64,000 nucleotides of DNA from Laetiporus sulphureus 93-53 (lineage: Eukaryota > Basidiomycota > Agaricomycetes > Polyporales > Laetiporaceae), in the NCBI RefSeq assembly GCF_001632365.1, contig NW_024468554.1:65358-129357 (forward strand), in the 5' to 3' direction. Shown one piece after another: positions 57,889-64,000 of this stretch (position 1 is the first letter of the stretch; each line of letters begins with the position of its first letter). Below the pieces are notes generated by a model, which ran no database searches, had not been told where the DNA came from, and saw only the letters and a list, made by a program, of their open reading frames with translations. The position numbers and the translations under genes were made by a program.

Positions 57889-60709
57889 TACCTGAGCTGA
57901 GCTACATAGAACTGCGCATTCAATGACATTTCCTGAAAGTCACTGCTTCAAGCTGATGGCTTGGCAGCATCAGATTCTACGCATCTGTCACAATACAATG
58001 CATATCAAATCAGGCTCCTTCCCATCTTGCTTTCAGGAGTTTGGGGGGGGGCCCATCCTATATAGAGAGGGTACATGGTACCACATCCTAGACCAATCAG
58101 CCATGTGCTCAATCATGATGTGATCACTCATTTTGAACTTCTCACTCTGATTTTTCCCTCCAACTCCCTACAGCAGCTGAGAGAAAACAAAAGTAAACAT
58201 TGGTATTCAGTGTGCAAACATCCCCCATTTAGAAGGCTCATCTCCATGTGGCAAGTAATTTCATGAGCTAGACATGTGAAGTATCGTGTCCATTTAGATA
58301 CTACAGTGTGCTCAGTGCATAAAGCTACACATGGTCCTACCCTTGAAGATATTTGCAAGAAGACTCTTAAACAACTTGGCCATGATTCATGCCAATGGCA
58401 AGCTTAGGTGGCATTTAAGAGATGCTGAAGGGCAAAACATACACTGTTTGTGTCATACTGACAGTCAGATAGGCATTTTGAATGCCTCTGCTGTTCTGGA
58501 TGATGGCATGAGAAAATAGACTAACAAAGCACTCACATTTCTCGAGTGAACATCGAGGTGACATGCACTTAGAATGCAGTGCTACAGAATTCATTATGAA
58601 AATCGCAATATTTGGTATCTCACAATTGCCCTATCCATTCCCTTTTTGAATCTTAACCACCACCATCACCATGGGTGGCTAAAGCTGTTTGGGGAATCCA
58701 GTCCCTGCATGTACCCACTCATGACCATGGAGGACCCGAAAGCCCCTCTAACAACATTTCATGCTCACCGAGATCTTCCACGATGAGGTGGAGCACATCG
58801 ATTGCCTTGTAAGCCCCTCTCTCGCACTTTTCAGTGCCAAATTATGCACGTCCAGCACCACACATCAGTCGTCCCCCTCCCCTCCTTCACCCACCATCTT
58901 TGTAACCTTTGCCGACTCCTTCATTCAGTTCCCATAATGGATGGCCCCCAGGCGCTCGATGGATGGGCTATGGCCTTCATCATTCCCAGTCTTCTCCTCC
59001 TTTTTCCCTTTTTCACCACCTCTACCCTGACACTCATGGACCCCAGACCATCTCCTTGATGTCTGCAAGCAGCCTCTGCTTTGCGCAGAGCATTCAGTTC
59101 ACCAGCTGTGCAGCTGGCCTTGGAGCGTGACTGTGATTGCCTGGATCAGGAAAGTTTTTGTCAGATTTGTGATGAGCTCTGTAGATCACCACTAGCTATT
59201 TGGGTGAGAAGTCCGAGAACAGGTTGGGGTCAGGTCTGACCTCACTGATGTTAAAGTACTATGCTTCTATTATCGGTAGTCCTACACTCAACTTGTTCGT
59301 TTATACATTTTTGACACGACCTACGGCCGTGTATAAATAATATATTTTAAAAAAAAGCAATTGCCCTATTGCAGTGGTTTTCAGCCACAGCACAGATGTT
59401 TACATTTGTTTTCTCCCAGCCACTATAGAGAGTTGGGGAGCGATTAAGAGTGCTGAGTTTAAAATGAGCTGAGTTCGAATATTGTGGCACAAATGTGGCT
59501 GAGGTGGTGCTAGGATAAAGCACAAAGTCCCACCCATAATATTGAGGCGCCCCTTAAACTCCTAGAAGTGGATGGGGAGGAGCCTGGTTTTAAACAAAAA
59601 TCAGCCCATACCGGTGGAGAAGGACTCTCAAATGCGCCGGAGCTCCAATGCTTTATAAAGTATGAGTGACATCACGTGCCAGCATCTTCAGCGCTGATTA
59701 GTGCAGATTGATCTCACGGAGCTGCCACCTTGGCTGCACAGCTCTCTTCCACTGCGGTACATGTCACTAAAGTTTGGCACCTTTCTGTAGCTATCAAAGT
59801 GCCACAGGCTACTAGAAAACCAAACCTTGAGGGGAAGTCCGACTGCAGGCAAGATATGCATAAATCTGAATCTTTTGGTGATTATGCCAGTAACACAAGC
59901 AGCAGCGCCTGTCACTGCAGATATGTAACATGTCAGCCGGTGTTTTGTATTTGTGAATAATCTGTGAAATGGATTTGTCTCTAGCTTAGTATCAGGATAT
60001 GATTGGCCATTGTGGTCTATTGATATCACATAATCTACTTACATCTACAATTACACATTTTCATTGCTGAGTAAGTATTATGGTGCTGTAGCGAGTAGAA
60101 CAGCCTTTTGCCCCTCATATTGACAAGGGCGATTACAAACTGTTAATCTCAGAAGTTTCATTGATTAGATTATGGAGAGGTCTCTCGGTATGACATTGCA
60201 GATCTGAGGTGATGTTTGATGATTAATCTTATGGAGGCTCACAGGGATGCCTGATGTATATCTACAGACAGAAATAAGGTCGCTGCTGACAATCAACTTA
60301 ACTGTGCAGTCCATAGAGCCTCCAAGGTGAGAGTTGTCATCATTATGAAAACTACAGGTGTTAATGAATGGAGTGTAGACGTTTGTCTTGGTCGACGATG
60401 AACGCAATAAGGGCAGGTGCGCAGGATCCAAAAGCACTCAAGGGCTCGAGTGTCACAGCTGCTGATGCTATTGCTTGGCAATCGCACAAGATGTGGTGTG
60501 CACATTCTGGCAGTTCTGCTTGGTTCTCAAACCATTAAGCATCAATAAGCATCAAGCTTCAGCCTCATCAAGCAGAGGCAGCTCTATGCACTGCCCACAT
60601 AAAGGACCTCTAGGTGCTCTAACATCAGCCCTTCTACCCTCCTTGTGGTTTGTCAATAAGAACATATTCGCATCCCAAGCAATGAAGATACTTTCTGCTG
60701 CATTCTAGC
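57889..60709. other. Gene-poor, decayed sequence
   Basis: About 2.8 kb with no confident gene on either strand. It has a run of nine G at 58030-58040 and, at 59325-59360, a palindrome-like ACGGCCGT followed by TATAAATAATAT and an A-tail of eight, which could be the 3' end of a non-LTR retrotransposon or SINE. Near 59440-59500 a GTTCGAAT string resembles a pol III B-box but no tRNA fold was found. Confidence 0.4.
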
Positions 60710-61156
60710 ATGCCGTCCAAGGCCCTCAGGCAGTTCACTCCCATCAAGAATATCCCCCAGGTGCATTCACTGTATGTGATGCATTGTACCATGTGATCAG
60801 TTTTGGCCATGCAGATTCACGAACGTCTACGCAGTGGATTCTGCTCCGAGAAGACAAAATTGATTACATTCCGAAAAGTACAGCTTCTCTGGTTCGGCCA
60901 CCTCGTCCAGGACAACATAAAACTTTTCAAGGATGCGTTCGCTGCAGACTTGGGAAGGTGTGGCGAGGAGGCCAAATTGTAAGTTGCTCAGCCACAGCTC
61001 TCTGCATTGGAACAATTGATGTCATATAGCCTCGAACTGAATGGCACGCCCATAAAAATCAAGATTGCACTTGATAATGTCGAAAAATGGGCAGTGCCGG
61101 AGAAGTCACCATTCTCTCTGTTCTGGTGGGGCATGTCGTCTACGATTAGGAAGTAA
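60710..61156 (+). pseudogene. 5' fragment of an aldehyde dehydrogenase gene
   Basis: Fungal ALDHs of this kind oxidise fatty or aromatic aldehydes with NAD(P). The first exon MPSKALRQFTPIKNIPQ splices with a GT-AG intron to IHERLRSGFCSEKTKLITF, RKVQLLWFGHLVQDNIKLF and KDAFAADLGRCGEEAKL, then to LSALEQLMSYSLELNG, and IALDNVEKWAVPEKSPF, ending SSTIRK at a GTAAGG donor. That covers only the first ~130 residues of a ~500-residue enzyme. The catalytic Glu and Cys domains do not follow anywhere downstream in the window. The splicing frames are intact, so truncation may be recent. The same exon occurs alone at 28206. Confidence 0.8.
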
Positions 61157-61891
61157 GGCTCCAACATTTCTATCTATATACTATGTTACATAGTTTTAAC
61201 TTTACTATATCTGTTTATTTACAGTTGGGCCTGTACATAGTAGAAGATGTATATATATAGTATAAATAGTTTTATGATGATATAAGGCTATTGAGTGCAC
61301 AATTGCTAGATTTGACAGCACAACAGTGAGTCAATTGAAAGTCATAGTGTTTGACAGAAGCCACCACTGACAGTTGATCATCATATAGGATCATGAACAT
61401 GAGTTTCCTGTCATTTCTTGAGATTTCCTTGTCATTTCTGGTGCAAGTGTTGACATTAAATACTTGTTTTCTGCTCACTGTCATGTGTGTGCTGATGCAC
61501 ACAGCTCCTTAAAGGCCTCAACAATCACAGAGGCTGCTCACAGTTGAGTAGAACTCCACCAAAAGATGGGACCAAAAAACTATATAAACTTTATATAAAC
61601 TGTTTATATGACATATAAACAACTACAGTCATCAACCGGTCACTGAGATGCTCAAATCTTTTTGACACTCTAGCGGGAGACTTTCTATACATAAGTAAGA
61701 TCGGAGTTCACCAGTAGTTCATGTACTACAGAACTGCTATATCTATGAAGTTTTTATTCTAATCGAGCACAAACAGAGGGCATGGGAGGAGAATCAGTGT
61801 CGCAGTCCTTATCAATCAAAATTCACTCTTTGAGACACGGTCACATCATGCTTCCTTCTTATCATATTTGAAAACCAATAATTGATGTGTC
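61157..61891. other. AT-rich spacer with palindromes
   Basis: Contains TA-rich strings (tgtatatatatag near 61250) and, near 61580-61625, three TATATAAAC-type units with a 17-base palindrome ATATAAACTGTTTATAT. It lies downstream of the transposase stop and may hold one end of that transposon. No gene was recognised. Confidence 0.4.
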
Positions 61892-64000
61892 TCACTCAGA
61901 TCCTTCGCTTTCATCCGCGTTCTGCTCATTTTTCGTGCAACCATCCCCTTCACTGTCCTCCTCCTCAACAAGCTTCAGCCTTGGTATCGCTTTCTCCAAA
62001 CCAAGGGCTTTCAGTTCTGGCTTTCTCCATGCTGGCCGCCGATGCTCTTGCTTGGCTTTATCATGTTCTATCTCCCACTTTTTGACTGCAAGGTCAAACT
62101 CGGCCCTCTTCTCCTTGTTTCTGGCTTTCTGCATCTCCTCCAAAGTCTTCCACTCAGCAATGACTTCTGCATGTGCAGCACGCTGTGCCTTTTGCTGCTC
62201 CTTCTGCTCCCTCTCATGCTCAACCCTCACCTCATAGTCGACCACCTCCTGATAGAACTTGTCACCAGTCAATAACTTTGGGAGGCCATCTCCAAAGAGC
62301 CTGCCTGTCTTCTTCTGTGCCCTTGTCTCTGTTGCTTGCAGTTGAGATTGAGACCTCTCGACATAAAGGCTCTGTAGAACAGCCATGGCCTGCATCCCTA
62401 CTGTGTGCGCTTTTCGAGCCTCATTGCAGATTTCTGATTCACACAGGGCAGCCTGAAGCTCTCGCTCCAGGTGAGTTTGAGGTTCAGCATCAAGGAGATA
62501 TCTGTAGTGCCCTTGCTTGAAAGGAGAGATTGGAAGAGTTGTCACAGAAGTGATTGGGTTGGTGGATCTGATGCGAGGGGCTTGTGTCAGAAAGGCAGCC
62601 AGTGTATTCTGAAGGGTGTGGGTTGATGGGGAAGCATCTGCTGGCCCAGACTGCAAGGAAGAAGTAGATGGGGAGTCCGTAATTGTATCCCTATCACATT
62701 CCGCATAATGATCATCATGCTGGTGCATATGGAGCTGATTGCGAAGGAGTTCGGTGACAGCCTGCACCGCAGGTGCTGGCTCATAAGGGAGATATAATTG
62801 GATGGCCATTTTCTGGCTTGGCACCATCATTTCTGCTGTAATGACATTACGATCGAATGGCACCACACCGGTCTTGCGGAACGCAGCACGAATGTTTATG
62901 CTCGTAAGAGCTCTTATGTGCACTTGTGCATAAACTTCAAGAAAATTTTGTTTCGTGATCTTCTGGCCCATTCTGCACTCATAGTTATCGTGTGCCTCAG
63001 TCCAGTATCACTTCAATGCTCCGAAGATTACAACGTCGAGTCCTTGATAAACATGGGTTGCATGCAACAGATAGCAGATGACAATAATATGATGGGTGCA
63101 GGCATAGTCAAGGAATCCCTTGGTGTAGTGGGAGTTGTGTCCATCCATTATCAGAAGCCTGCATCATCCAGCAGCTTTCACTGTTGTTTGTGTATCAAAA
63201 TGTTTAATCCAGGCAACACCAATCTCCCCAGTCGTGTACCCCTTCTTGGAGTATCCAATGCTATACCACGATGAGCATGCTTTTCAACTTATAGACAGCA
63301 CGGAGATATGCTTATGCAGCATTTAAAGGATTGTCTTGCTTCCACTTTGTGTGGTAGGCCTCACCCTTGAAAATCACTGCGGGTGGAACTGAAGTCCCAT
63401 CAGCACAAATGCTGACAATAACGGTAATGTTTTCTCTGTTTCCACTTCGCTGCTGGTATTGTACCTGAACACCTGCAGGCCCATATACACACTCACGATT
63501 TCCAACACCTCCCTGTAGCCCTGACTCATCAGAACCCCATATGCACTCTGGTGAGATTGGCTCCTCACCCTCATTGCCTTTGATTGCAGCCTCTAGAATG
63601 TCGTAATAGGCTTCATTATTGTTCTTATTAACTGCTCGAGCCCAAGAATGATCCAATGAGTGAGACCAGTATGGTCTGAGGCATTCAGAGTGCTTCTCGA
63701 CAAAGCGGTCAGTCCAGTTCTTGCCAACTCCTGTTGCTGGAAAAATGTTGCCATGTTGTGCACCAGCAATCTCATCAACAGCCTCCTTGATACAACAGTG
63801 GGTCAGTGGAAAGCCTTGATGTGCAACAGTGATGGCGAAGGTCAACACTGCCTCTATCTCCTCCTTATTGAGCCAGCCTTTCTCTTCTGCATTTGACTCT
63901 TGAATGCTCCTGCCACCCTTTGCTCGTCGGCTAACTGTCTGCTTGTCAATCTTGGTCCTTTTGCCTGTTTCCTTGAAACATAATTCTTCTGCCTCAGTGC
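61892..64000 (-). pseudogene. CENP-B/pogo-type DDE transposase, broken, open at right edge
   Basis: Read leftwards from beyond the window. The N-terminal part (from 64000) shows KRTKIDKQTVSRRAKGGRS and the CENP-B HTH-like EAVDEIAGAQHG with GKNWTDRFVEKHSECLRPYW. The DDE core has IWGSDESGLQGG (first Asp), LLIMDGHNSHYTKGF (second Asp) and HVYQGLDVVIFGALK (third Asp), then NIRAAFRKTGVVPFDRNVI and a long charged coiled-coil tail (EREQKEQQKAQRAAHAEV) ending DESEGSE at 61892. The core is broken by a 55-base insertion at about 63263-63317 between NPLNA and SIGYSKKGY and by at least two TGA codons. Terminal inverted repeats were not found, and the 5' end is outside. Confidence 0.88.

Noticed and set aside
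59430..59510. tRNA-Leu-like string with TTAAG, TTTAAAAT and GTTCGAAT boxes
   Set aside because: The repeated CTGAG parts are direct, not inverted, so no anticodon stem or acceptor stem forms. At best it is a pol III-derived remnant.

Overview
This window looks like nuclear DNA of a filamentous basidiomycete, most likely an Agaricomycete. The genes are cut by many short GT-AG introns (13 exons in one P450, 6 in the Mn superoxide dismutase). The gene set is typical of that group: basidiomycete-type P450s, DUF6533/DUF6534 membrane proteins, a PIL1 eisosome protein, and chromodomain Ty3/Gypsy, Ty1/Copia and CENP-B/pogo-type transposons. I cannot name the species.

0.8-10.8 kb looks like a small specialised-metabolism cluster: P450-1 (+), P450-2 (-), a UbiA-type prenyltransferase or terpene cyclase (-) and a 14-TM MFS exporter (+). 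The UbiA enzyme could make or prenylate a lipophilic scaffold in the ER membrane, the P450s oxidise it and the MFS protein export it. This is inferred from neighbourhood only. A decayed, inverted copy of the last third of P450-2 lies 9-10 kb away at 13.7-14.5 kb and has lost its haem cysteine codon.

11.5-27.4 kb is ordinary chromosomal gene space: a DUF6534-like membrane protein, a 983-residue PIL1/LSP1 eisosome protein with a very long disordered tail, mitochondrial Mn-SOD, a DUF6533 membrane protein, a MUP1-like methionine permease, and a convergent FAD-dependent monooxygenase.

28.2-57.9 kb is a nest of LTR retrotransposons that can be resolved from the sequence. Gypsy-A (28307-36495, minus strand, TSD CACAT) sits beside an old Ty1/Copia element, Copia-1 (36588-57888, plus strand). 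Copia-1 is split by Copia-2 (37440-42817, minus strand, TSD CGCCG/CGCTG) and by Gypsy-B (44264-52455, plus strand, TSD GGTTC). Gypsy-A and Gypsy-B are sister copies of one 8.2-kb chromovirus. Its layout is unusual: an extra ORF before gag, a 25-nt gag-pol overlap in the -1 frame, and a dUTPase domain after the integrase chromodomain. Both copies carry two identical in-frame TGA codons. Their private lesions differ: Gypsy-A has lost the first integrase aspartate, and Gypsy-B has an RT active site of YLDN instead of YLDD.

57.9-64 kb holds decayed sequence, a truncated aldehyde dehydrogenase gene (a second fragment of the same kind lies at 28.2 kb, so the nest is bracketed by ALDH pieces), and a broken CENP-B/pogo-like transposase that runs off the right edge.
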